A stretch of DNA of 64,000 nucleotides, taken from NCBI GenBank assembly GCA_034766995.1, contig CM068315.1:52514162-52578161 (forward strand), given 5' to 3'. This document shows, one piece after another, positions 25,709 to 37,673 of the stretch. The translations under genes were made by a program, and so were the position numbers. The notes beneath the pieces are model-generated. The model made no database searches, was not told the DNA's origin, and saw only the letters and a program-made list of their open reading frames with translations. The stretch comes from Acanthacorydalis orientalis (lineage: Eukaryota > Arthropoda > Insecta > Megaloptera > Corydalidae). The first letter of the stretch is position 1, and every line of letters starts with the position of its first letter.

Positions 25709-26408
25709 ACACTACGTGAACTTAATGGATATTGTTTTTGTTTCAGTGATAAAAATTACAAACAATGCAGCTTTTAACTACAGAATTCCATACCGCTTTT
25801 CTTTACAATCTATGTATATAAAAAAGACACCAATTTTTATATTGCAATAACACGTTCTCAAATTAATATTATCTAATTACAAAATTTGCATAATCCCTCC
25901 TTTACAGACTTGATATTTTCAACGTTTACAGAATATGCTGATTACATCAAATTTAATCGGATAAAAATGTTAACTGTGTTCATACAACCTTGCTTATGCA
26001 TAAACAGAAAGGTTAAATTTCACAAGTTGTTTTAAGAAATTTTAATTAATAAAGCGCTGCAAGTAAATTTCATTACGAAAATATAAAGAGTAAAGAATAT
26101 TTCAAGTTTTTACGATATTTTTTACTCCAATATGACTGAATATTGACTGGTACATTTAGTATTTAATTATTATGTTGTCCATTAATACCATATCCATAAA
26201 AACAAAATGTTATAATTCTCATTTTTTCCCCATCTCTACCACACACTTTTCTTAATTATGATGCGAGGAAAACTTGTATGTCAATGTCAGAATTATTTTT
26301 TCATTTTTATTAGCCATGTAGAAAAATATTATTTACTCATATTCTACCTATGAATTTATTTTTTTATGAAATGTATTACTTAATAATGTTGCAGTTAGAT
26401 ATATTTAA

Positions 26409-26458
<50 letters not shown>

Positions 26459-27030
26459 CGCATATATGTAAATATTTTTGAAAAAGAAAAACCAAGGTAA
26501 GAAAAAGTTTTTTCATAAAACTACCAAATTTTAAATACAACATTAAATTTAAAGTAAGAGAGGAAAGATATTTTTGTATTAAGTTAGTGTATAAATTAGC
26601 AAATTAAAGACAAAAATAATGAATTCTAAATGTATATTATAATAAAAAAAATATTAAAATTCGACAATATTTTTTTGTAAAGTGGAATTCAGCTAAAAGC
26701 AATTCTTCGTCTTATATATATAACAAACAAACAAAGATTACATTTGTGACCAATCAATTAGTAGTAATATGTGAAAAAATATATACTATGCAAATGAGTA
26801 GAAAGAAAAAAAAGGAGAAACGAAAACAAAATCAATGAACCATTCTCTAATATTTTCACAAGAATCAACAAAGAACTTTGTCGTTGACCGTATTCCGATA
26901 ATGAATGCAATCGAAAATGTAAATTTATTCAAATAAGGAATCTAATTTCATCTATACGGAGCGTATTTTTGTTAAAACAGTAAAAGCGACGATCGTAAAA
27001 ACTCAATAAATGAGAATCCAATCAACAATT
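25564..27030. other. AT-rich intergenic DNA
   Basis: Contains (AT)n at 25672-25710 and 26410-26452. No gene recognised. Confidence 0.6.
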
Positions 27031-27034
27031 TATA

Positions 27035-27245
27035 TTCAGGTATCATCACTGTTGTGACAGGCTAACCATCCGAGTGAATGCACGACTGTTCATCCATAAA
27101 TCATAGAACTGAGACGAGCTCAAGAATACTGACAGTCCTCCCACTTTAACCTTCGGCGATGTACCATTTTCTCAGAAACCGATTTCATTCTCAACATCTG
27201 ATGTTCAGCGGTGTATTTGAACGTTCTGTACGGCGAACAGACTTA
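27035..27245. other. GC-richer island
   Basis: About 200 bp of mixed composition with scattered CpGs. No frame, splice pair or family recognised. Confidence 0.25.
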
Positions 27246-27392
27246 ATTTACTTAATTGTTCACATAAATCTATCATAGTGATATATAGGGATGATCAAAA
27301 AATAACCTAATTATATTATAGTTTTATATACTTTGCTTTCTACTTTTCGCTTTTATACAACTATAGATTTCTGTGTTTATATCCAATAATTT

Positions 27393-27442
<50 letters not shown>

Positions 27443-27855
27443 AGCTTTTATAAATTCCATTTTCTAATAGCAAAATGAATAAAATTTCATTCCTAAATAA
27501 CTCAATTAAATATCTGCAGATTTCTGGACAATTCCTCATTTGCAGGTCGTATTAAACGTTTTTAATAAACCGTTAAAATATCTGAATAAAACTATATTCC
27601 TGAATATTTTTCAAATTAATTTAAAAAGTTAAAGCATAAAATGTTAATAAACACTCGCCAAAATTTTCATAATTTAAAATGAGATAATAAAAAAGGAAGA
27701 CTCGCCAACAATAAACTGTCTGTTCAGTTTGTTTGTTCATTTGTAAATTTTAGAACTATTCGTTATTTATTTCTAATAAAGAAATAAATTTATTCTCAAA
27801 ATGTATTATAATGATTACGGTTATTAAGTTTACTTAATTTCAATTAATTTATATG

Positions 27856-27898
<43 letters not shown>

Positions 27899-28505
27899 CA
27901 CAAATAATGACCATTTTAACAACATTAATTCAAACCCTTTAATCTCAAATTAAACTATATTTTAATTTAAAACGATAAGTATTAATAAGAAATAGTAACA
28001 TTAAATAATTAAATTATTATCGTCGAAATTATATAATAAATTCAATTTAAAACTTTTTTCAGAAAAAGTGTGTTTAAAGCTTTAATAAACTGAGAAAAAA
28101 ATATATTACAAACTAAACCGTACATGTGTCTCATAAAGCACTAATAAAAAGTTGATAACACATTTCATACCGAACAGAAAAAATAATAAAATTAAATAAT
28201 TTGAGAATAAAATAAAATGTTTTCATTAATTAAACTTAACAAATTATTACAGTTCGACAGGAATGAGAAAATTGTAAGTTTTTATATTTCAGTCTTAGAA
28301 CTTTTTGATCCACAATTTGTTTCATAAAATAATACAAATACTCCAACAGTATGTACAAGTTTATTACATAAGCAAGTCATTACGAAACATAAAGTCTATT
28401 TAAATATACACAGGCGTCTCGAAATATACGCGAATTAATAAATTGAATTACAACTTACATCATAATAAATCAATTTAAAAAATCCTCGACAACACGATGT
28501 AAAAT
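27246..28505. other. AT-rich intergenic DNA
   Basis: Contains (AC)n(AT)n at 27393-27440 and (AT)n at 27859-27893. No gene recognised; the minus frame 27539-27324 runs through the microsatellite. Confidence 0.6.
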
Positions 28506-28509
28506 TAAA

Positions 28510-28720
28510 TTGTGGCATCATTGAGTTATGTTTGCCAAACCATTTTATTATGTGCCTCTGCGGAGGGAGTTGCCGCCACAGTGATAGCAGCAACAGCAGC
28601 AGCAGATTCAGCACCCTACTCTTCCTTAAGACATCGAAGTCTCGCTTCCATCCCTACATATTTTTCTTCTTCACTTCGACCATACATTTCATGGTATTAA
28701 ACTCAGCTGCTCTCGCATTA
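28510..28720. other. GC-rich island with (CAG)n-like repeat, possible exon
   Basis: An imperfect (AGC)n run at about 28586-28607 lies in a GC-rich block. On plus, two overlapping frames are open (28512-28700 Ala/Ser-rich; 28532-28738 Ser-rich). On minus, a frame is open across the block and reads a Leu run. Trinucleotide runs like this are common in insect transcription-factor exons, but no domain is visible and the strand is undecided. Confidence 0.3.
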
Positions 28721-30273
28721 AATAAAATTCCAGTATAATTCAACATAAATCTCAATGTACAATCCGTGCATAGTTAAACAATCGACAAAAATATATTTTA
28801 TATTTACTTCCATGCATTTATAAGTTCAAAATAATATTCTTACAGTAGATGTGCTTCAGAAAACTTTAACATGTTACTTCATTTATAAAACATTCTCGAA
28901 CCATGAACGTATAAAGTAAATGAATGTGATATAAATTATATTTATGCACTTTTAATTTCGAAAATAAAATTATATTTCAATTAACTACGTCATACAAATC
29001 TATAATAATACCTTTTCCGAAACCTGACAATAAATGTTATAAAACCATTGTTTTCCAATTAAAAATACTTGTTATTTATAAAAAAAAGAAAACAGAAATT
29101 AACTGAATTAAAAAATAAATAAAATTAACAGTAAGTAATAAAAAAATTGAAATATTGAAATTTAGTTTATTATATATATATATATATATTAATCATTATA
29201 ATTTATTTTTTTTTGTAAAATATTACTAAATAAATTACTTTTTATTATGAATTTATTGCATCTAATTATTTAAATATTTTAGTTTATAAACGGAATTTGA
29301 AAATTTTCAAACCGCTATACAAATGTATCCCCCTCAACATTAGTTATTCTTAGAACTAAATGTAATATAGACTAGTGGATACCCGGCCTCAGGCTACAAC
29401 ATCGAAACTTTACTTAACTAAATATCAGCTCTGTTAATACGTTCAAGTTGAATCGTTCATTTTCGATAAAATCATTTTTATATCAAATGTATTATTTTTA
29501 AAAAAGCATTTCGACTTACTATTAATATGAACCATAAATCGTTTTTTTTCTATATAAATTATTTTATTGCTCTATCCAAAAAAAGTCAAATGATTTTTTA
29601 GGAGACTTATCAAGATTTAATGGAATTCGGCTCATATTAAATATGTTTATCAAAACAAATAGCTGCTTTAGTATTTTATTCATTCTTATTTAATTTTTCA
29701 GGTTTACAGATAATAAAATATATTATTAAGGTATAAATAAAACAGCATTTATCTCTTCTTAATTAATGTATCAAGTGTATTAGTGTATCTTTAACGAAGG
29801 TATCATTTTATTTCCTTAGAGTTATCAAGTACATTTTTTAAAATAAATATACTGACCTAATAATTAATAATTAGAATAAATAATAACATTAAATAATGAA
29901 ATAAATAATAACATTAAATTAATAATTAATAATGAATAATTATAAGTAATGATTTTTTTAAATTTATTATTGAAAGAATTTTATCGTTTTTTAAATATTA
30001 CCGACAATTTTATCATTATATACACATATATATATATATATATATTGCAATTCTATATTAAAATTTAATATTAAATTTTACTACATAAATTTGGGTAAGG
30101 TGATTTAATATAGTACCTATTTTCCAAAAAATCCAAGAAACGATTTAAAAAAAAATAGTAAAAATTCAACAAAATATCATTTCGAATTTTTATTAAAAAT
30201 TACTTTTTAACATTAGATTATTCTGTTTTCACAAGAAATATATTCTTGTATTATTTTATCACACACATACATA

Positions 30274-30327
<54 letters not shown>

Positions 30328-30590
30328 GATGTAGAGTTTATTATTTTCAATTCCATATAATTTATATAAGTTTGAACGATCCACTGAATACAATCAAAAT
30401 AACAGCAGTACCATAACATCTCGTATGGCAATAAGATGCTGTTCCTAACTGGTCTGTCAGCCGACATACTGTGACAATGAATAATTTATGATGACATTTT
30501 CTTGCATGCATTTTTCATTCGGCTTGCCAAAAAAAGAAGAGAATACGTGTTCCGTATTATTGCTTAAAAGAAAAGCACTTATTCATTCGC
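28721..30590. other. AT-rich intergenic DNA
   Basis: Contains (AT)n at 29172-29189, 30026-30045 and 30277-30324, and a patch at 29376-29430 weakly similar to 60476-60545. No gene recognised. Confidence 0.55.
30277..30324. repeat. (TA)n microsatellite
   Basis: About 24 uninterrupted TA units. Confidence 0.96.
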
Positions 30591-30594
30591 GGAG

Positions 30595-30780
30595 CATGGC
30601 AGCCAAATTGAATTATGTTTGGTCGCGCAGCGCGACGCTTGGCGGTGTTTCCGCGAGGCGGCAGCACTGTGCGCAGCGGAGACGGATTCATAATTTATTT
30701 GCACACTTGGCTCCCCGTCGGAATACACAAATGTTGCGCGGTTCAGTGCCTTCTCTTTGTTGATTTCACACTCAAGTGTC
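30595..30780. promoter_or_regulatory. CpG-rich island
   Basis: Dense CpG block (GGTCGCGCAGCGCGACGCTT, TCCGCGAGGCGGCAG, TGCGCAGCGGAGACGG) followed by ATTCATAATTTATTTGCAC. Open on plus (30488-30763 and 30615-30833) and on minus into a microsatellite, so coding strand is undecidable and the frames look incidental to composition. Best read as a promoter or conserved regulatory block. Confidence 0.3.
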
Positions 30781-31978
30781 ATAATTCCGAATACAATCGT
30801 ATACATATAGTGACCAAGTATCATATTATATGAATAAGAGATGAAACATTTCGAAATTACTACAGCGTAACCAATTACTTTTTTTATTATACCCTTTCTC
30901 CGAACCACCTCATTATTTATCTTGAGCATATATATATATATATATATATATATAGAAGGCGAAAATTTACTCAAAAAATAAAATATTCTCTAAACTCAAT
31001 ACATTTTAACTTAGCAAAAGTACTATAAATTTATTTACAATACACAAGACATTTAATGGAAGTTCAAAAAAGACTCAATTGAAACATTCGTCAAGACGAG
31101 ATGAATCGTGTCAACTGTCTGTGACAGAAACAGGAAAAAAATATTTTTTCTTAAAAAATAATCAATACTCTTGAAAATTAATTAATTATCTTTAATTAGT
31201 ATTCATGACATACGTTTTCAAAAACGTGACTACTTTGACATAATATTAGCTACTATTTTTTTATTCAAAACAAGTTCGCATTTCTTTAAAAATAATTAAT
31301 TTTAAAAATTCTAAACGTAATGTACTTACTTTCCTATATTTAAAAATATATTTGAAACTATTGAATATTAAATACAAAATATCAATTTTCTGCATCAAAA
31401 AAATAATTTATCAATATCAGTAGGCTTTCCCCCCGCTCGCTTCTATAATATCACATATTCGGTTAATATTGTTACATACATATATATATATATATAATAG
31501 TGGGTTGCATTTAAAGCAGTTGTACAACTATTCAAGCCGAAAAACTAACAAAATCTACATAAGAAAAGTTTGTCGTTTTTTAAAATTTAAGAAGACAATA
31601 GTCTCATGAACTGGAATATAATGAAAGAAAACGAAAAATAATATTTCTTTATTCTGTTTTCTTAGTATTTAAGAGGCGAGAAAAGTAAATACTCCCGCAG
31701 CTATTCTTTCAAGTGTATTTCAGAAATGTGTATCTTTTTATCACAATATAACCTCAATTTACTGTTTGATGTTCCTAAGTTTTTGATCTTAATTGGTATT
31801 TTGATCAGTTTGTTGGGAAATTTAACATCATATATATATATATATATATATCTTCCATTACATCTTACCAACTGATAACAAACCATGAAATGTAAAGCTT
31901 TTGTTTGTTTTGTGTCTTTTAAATATTTTATTTCTTTTACCTCCTTAAATACGATCCATACACAGACATGTATTTATG

Positions 31979-32013
<35 letters not shown>

Positions 32014-32418
32014 CATATATAAGTTCGTTCATGGCGAGTGAAGAAAGTTAGATTTTTGCTAGAGGCAATTTTTATTAAAAAGAATATAAGTTTTACATTG
32101 CTTAGTCACTTAACTGAAAATCAGTTTTGTTAGTATCATGACAAGTTTAGAAAATTAATACGCTAACAAGCCAGTAACAATCGGACAGTTTAAGGACAAC
32201 ATTCAACAAGAGATCCCTCAAATATCACCGGAAATATGCGGATGAAAAAATGTGATTGAAAGAACCCGTATTTTTAGTGTGACTAGAGACGGCCATTTGG
32301 CTGATATCATTTTTCATATTTAATACCACAAGTTAAATAAATGATCTGTAAAATAATAATTAAAAGCGTTTTATTTGAAAATTATTAGAAAAATAAATCG
32401 GCCGATTTCAATCAAATA

Positions 32419-32420
<2 letters not shown>

Positions 32421-32486
<66 letters not shown>

Positions 32487-32510
32487 TGTATTAAATAAAA
32501 GTTACCTATC

Positions 32511-32557
<47 letters not shown>

Positions 32558-32575
32558 TGTATTAAATAAAAGTTA
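32421..32575. repeat. Duplicated (AT)n plus 20-bp tail unit
   Basis: (AT)n at 32421-32485 is followed by ACTGTATTAAATAAAAGTTA (from about 32485). The pattern then repeats: (AT)n 32518-32553 and the same 20-bp tail from about 32556. It looks like a local tandem duplication of tract plus flank. Confidence 0.8.
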
Positions 32576-32993
32576 AATATTACTATTATGCAACTAATTA
32601 TTAATTAGTAAAGAATTTTATTATTTCTTCATACATGTCATAAAATAATTATCACTAGAATATATTACGTTTGTATTGATTAATAATTTGAAAAACTAAA
32701 TTATTTTTAGTAATATGTTAGATTCATTTAAATGATTACAACATTTAAAAAAATTCGATTTAATATTTAAAAAAGTACAAGTGAACCAAGGAACGAAAAT
32801 GTCATGTGACAACTGTAAAAAAATAACAGTAAATAACATTAAACAGTAGAATAAAAATACTGATTTGGTATTCGGTCAACAGCCTTTTTACTTGTTGTCT
32901 GAAAATATATTTGTCATTTATGTGTACTTAGCACAAAAATATATAAAATTGACAAATAAATACTTTTATAAATTTCACTTGAGCTATAAATTT

Positions 32994-32996
<3 letters not shown>

Positions 32997-33036
<40 letters not shown>

Positions 33037-33070
33037 TATATATATATATATACACATATATATATATATA
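32997..33070. repeat. (TA)n with CACA interruptions
   Basis: Three TA blocks separated by two identical TACACATA interruptions. Confidence 0.96.
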
Positions 33071-33321
33071 GTATTTATTATATATTTGTGCCATTTTCTT
33101 AACAATTCATTTTATTTATAAAGATAAATATTTACACATTATATAAACAGATGTCTAAGTAAAAGTGTTTTTTTCTGGATTAAAAGTATGTAAATATATG
33201 TATTTATATACATATATAAAGATATGTATTGTAAATAAATTCAAAACTTCATAGAAAGAAAGAATACTAAAATAAATAAACAATAAGATAAATAAATACA
33301 ATTTACTTGTAGTTATATGTG

Positions 33322-33324
<3 letters not shown>

Positions 33325-33381
<57 letters not shown>
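33325..33381. repeat. (AT)n microsatellite
   Basis: About 28 uninterrupted AT units. Confidence 0.97.
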
Positions 33382-33384
<3 letters not shown>

Positions 33385-33464
33385 GGCGTTTCGAAGTAAC
33401 AGAATATAACACTATAAATGAAAATATAATTTATTTTGTAAATTTTCTTTGTTTTGTTGATTTA

Positions 33465-33790
33465 ATCCTCAGCCAGTAACGTTGCCTCAGCACTGTTAGC
33501 TGTTATTCATCCGAAAGCACCACCCATAATTAAATGCTATTTACCATGAACACGCAATTAAGAGAAATGTGAACAAAATTGTGTACATTGTAAAGAAATT
33601 TAAATATTTTTGTAGTCGACATTACCTCCAGCAATTGAAGCTTAATGACCTTATTTTAATCTAAGGTCCATGAAACAGGCCGTGCGTAATTCAAACTGAA
33701 ATAAATGTATCTTTTCTTCACACTTCATCGCTTGCAACGCATCTTTTCATCTCTTTCGATCGATAACGCGTGCGTCTAAGGTAAATTAAA
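33465..33790. other. Mixed-composition island
   Basis: Two less AT-rich patches (33465-33540 and 33600-33785, the latter with TCGATCGATAACGCGTGCG). No frame or motif supports a gene. Confidence 0.25.
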
Positions 33791-34627
33791 TCCAAACAAA
33801 TACAGATACTTCTTTAAATAGTATTTGAAAATGAACTTCCGACATATATCTCTTACGTCAATATTTAATTTATAATTAAATCCGATAAATTCATGTAAAA
33901 CAATGTTTAGATCTTTTCTTCTTGGAAATAAGGTTCGACAAAATTAATTTGAAACCTAATTCACGTTCCGCATAAAGTAAATATTTTTTTTTTGGTAAAA
34001 TAACATACAGAAACGTATATAGTTTACAGAGCGAGTTAAACAAGTAAATATATAATTTCACAAAACCATAAAATGAAAAATCTAAATTAGACAAAAAAAT
34101 TTTTTAATTTTTTTTATTACTGTATACGAACTTCATAACATTATTTATAAATTAGAATTCTTCTATTAAATGAAAAAAATCTGGAAGAAAAGTGGATTTT
34201 AATACACAAATAAATTTAAATCCCAATAATATAATACACTCTTATTCAATTAAAACATCTAGAGGATTCCTTCACAATAATACTAATAGTATTCAACACT
34301 TGAAATTATATTTCACTTTAATTGAAAACCCAAATAATTATTAAAATACATTCATAGTCCGCACAGGTCAAGAAATCAGTTTATAAAAATCAAATCTAGT
34401 AATTAACACCAATATTGCAAATAAACAACTACAAAATTTATAGACAACCAAAATCAGTTACAAATAAATACCAAACAATTATTTTTAGTATTATTTTTTA
34501 AGTTATTAATTCATGTCTTTTTGTTTCGTAAGATTTTACTTCCTTATTTTCCTAATGTAGTTGTTACTTCTATATAGCATCAAGTACTATAATTAATTCA
34601 CCCCTTAAAACAACAGCTTTATATTTT

Positions 34628-34673
<46 letters not shown>

Positions 34674-34942
34674 TACTCATTTACATTTTAATCCGATTAA
34701 CGCTTATACAGTTTTCACTTAATACTTCTTTGTTGTATGTCCAACTGGATGAGACAAAACTATTTCCCAGCTTTAATTCTATAAATGACCTACTAGCATA
34801 TATATATATAAATTCAAATAAAATTTTAAATGTATACACTTATGTAATCTTTTATTATTTAATTGGATTTAAAAATGTTAATTTTTTTAATTACAAAAAA
34901 GTAAAATGCTTTCTAATCAGATGACCACATTTATATACATTT

Positions 34943-34992
<50 letters not shown>

Positions 34993-35439
34993 GTATATAT
35001 ATATACTCGTATATATATATATATATATATATATAGGTAAATTTTCGGATATTAATTATCGAATAAAAAAATGATTGTAATGTAATAATGAAGAATAAAT
35101 TTAGAAGGGAAAAAATTATCTAAAACAACAAAAAAAATCAAATAATTGTTCATTTACGTTAAAATAAAATTAAAATAACTATTCAGGTTCATATTAATGT
35201 ACAGTTTTTTATTTATTTATATTTTAACATTTGAATTGTCAAAATATATAGAAAAAATATTTTTAATTCACTATGAATAAGTGATATAATATAATAAATA
35301 ATATATGTCCTTTCTGCGCTTAAGAAATAAATCAAAACTCTATTATTCTCTATAACAGTTTGTTGTGCATATATGAAATAAACCGCATGTTAAGAAAAGA
35401 CAAATATTTTAATTTAAATATAAACTCATTTTTCAAAAT
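33791..35439. other. AT-rich DNA downstream of the DUF4773 gene
   Basis: Contains (AT)n at 34631-34670 and a long interrupted array at 34946-35034 with a TACTCGTA interruption at 35004-35011. The 3' untranslated region of the DUF4773 gene must lie below 35440, but I cannot fix its end. Confidence 0.55.
34946..35034. repeat. Long interrupted (AT)n microsatellite
   Basis: AT repeats with ACGT and ACTCGT interruptions. Confidence 0.96.
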
Positions 35440-35798
35440 TCAAAAGCGATTTAGATATTTATCATTACTTTCTGTCCTAATATGATCAGTGTTTTTAACG
35501 TCTGTGACGTTATCGTAAACGTCTACTGATTGTTGTTGATTGATCATTTCGGTTGGCGCATTCAGATCGCCCAGACCACCGTTGTCTTCAGGTTTGACGA
35601 GAGCTACACCATCCTTTCCCATTCTAACACAGTCAAAATGTAATATTAAGACGGTTGCTCGGACAATTCGAGTCTCGAAGTCGACACACATGTGCAGATT
35701 TCTACCAGGTGTGAATATGTTGAAAATTCTCACGCAGAAATCAACGTTCGGTATGTAAGGAATTGGCACAGGAATGCAAAATGGCGGCGGATTCTTCG
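35440..35798 (-). CDS. DUF4773 gene, exon 3 (C-terminal domain and tail)
   Basis: Acceptor ATTTTAG ends at 35799. The exon begins with the last two bases of an Ala codon, then KNPPPFC, PNVDFCVRIFNIF, PGRNLHMCVDFE, LILHFDCVRMGKDGVAL and an acidic, Gln/Asn-rich tail ending NRF with TGA at 35442-35440. This half carries the most diagnostic DUF4773 motifs (PGRNLHMC and LHFDC-RMG-DG). The open frame from 35769 downward underestimates the exon by about 29 bases at its 5' side. Confidence 0.85.
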
Positions 35799-36179
35799 CT
35801 AAAATATGTTTACTTTAACATTTTCTCGACCACATACATATGTGTATATATATATATATATATAATTCTATGCTAACAATATCTTTCAATCTTTCAGATT
35901 CGACTAAAAGCTGATTACAGAAATACATAATATTTACATTAATTTATTCTCTTGTACAATTATATAAAATAGACTGCACTATAATGACTATATATAACAA
36001 ATTAATAAATATTATCGTCTGGTGTATAAAAAATAATAATTTTAATCTATCGAAAGAGATATTTTCAGAATTTTAGCTTATTTGATTTGATTTTATTATA
36101 GATGTAAAAAAAACTCATATACGAGTATAATAATGAATATAATTAAATATAGTGAAACTAAAACTTTACTTTGCATTTA

Positions 36180-36216
<37 letters not shown>

Positions 36217-36406
36217 AAAATAGTCTATTTTCAATGAATAATGTTTAATTTGTAACTAAATATTGTGTACAGTTAATGAACTTGAAATAAATGTCAAACC
36301 AACGCAATCATTGAAGCAAAAGTGCAATTCAAGAGCTACGCTTTAGTAATTAGCTTTATATTTATTACATTAAAAACCACAATTTTACACACATATATAT
36401 ATATAC

Positions 36407-36447
<41 letters not shown>

Positions 36448-37619
36448 TCAATTTTAAGAATTACATTAAATATTCCATATTTAAGACTGAATAATTCTTA
36501 TCACGTTTTTAAATACTTTAATGAAGAAGTATATATTTAAAAAAAAATCTTTGTCATATGTTTTAGAGGAAATTAAATGTAGTTGATTTGACTAATGTAA
36601 AACAACATATTTTAAACGCATTAACTTGTTAATTGATACATTCTGTAAATTAATTACAAAACACATTATACTTTAATTAATTTTGTCGTGTCGAATTTCA
36701 ATAAAGATATTTATAAATATATCTTCTATGCATCCAAACAAAAGTCTTTTAGTAATATTTTTATGAAAAGATATTTTAAGAATTCTTGTTACAGAAATAA
36801 CAAATACAAGATATCTAAATCAAACTTTGAAAAATATTACTTTCAGAATCAATACAATGTAAACAAAAGTGAAGAAACTAAATATATTGAAAAAAGTTAC
36901 AAACAAGTCGACCTAAAAATATTAAGCTATAAAGGGTGACAAAAAAGGATGTCATCCCAACAAACATTTTTAAATAAAAACTGATTTGGAACATGTATTC
37001 CAAAAAAACTATATAATTTTCTTTAATCTGTGAATAAAATATAAACGCGAAGATTTTTGTTCGACGAATTTTATTTAAATAAAAAATATATTTGAACTGG
37101 TTATTTAAAAAAATCATTTTTTTTAAATATAAGATTTAAAATAGAAAGATTTCTATTAAAAATATTCAAATATATGCTTATGATTTCAATTTGAAATTCG
37201 TCTTATTATAAATATTACTTTAAAATTTCGATAATAATCTCTGATAAATTAATTTTTCAAATATCAGCTTATATTTAATTTTTATCATGATGCATTGAAA
37301 ATATATTAATAGAATATCTTGATAGAAATTTGATATAGATTTCAATTATTTTTAATTTCAAAATTAAACTATTCACTATTGAATTATTTTTTTAAAAAAA
37401 ACGAACAACCGATTAATATATGAAAATATCATTGTTTTTGCATGATAAATAGAATACAATCAATTTTTTCAAAGCTATAATATTTTGAATCGAAAATATA
37501 AGATAAGTACGTTTGTGCTGAATGATATCCAGTATTGTTAATCGATAATCGATTTTAAGACTTCAATAATATTCTGTAGCTTTAATATAAAATAGCTTTT
37601 TAATATTTATATTTTAAAG

Positions 37620-37673
<54 letters not shown>

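Larger units (their letters stand above)
30781..33460. other. AT-rich intergenic DNA, microsatellite-dense
   Basis: (AT)n tracts at 30930-30953, 31480-31497, 31831-31851, 31981-32009, 32421-32485, 32518-32553, 32997-33070 and 33325-33381. Frames encoding Tyr-Ile runs here are microsatellite translations, not genes. Confidence 0.6.

Noticed and set aside
30579..30974. 131-codon minus-strand open frame
   Set aside because: It starts in an (AT)n tract (Tyr-Ile run) and crosses a CpG island that is also open on plus. No domain, so the length reflects composition.
33155..33412. Several 60-90 codon frames with Tyr-Ile repeats (also at 32865, 42587, 53661, 54754 and elsewhere)
   Set aside because: These are translations of (AT)n microsatellites, not proteins.
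35540..35758. 72-codon plus-strand frame
   Set aside because: Antisense shadow of DUF4773 exon 3.
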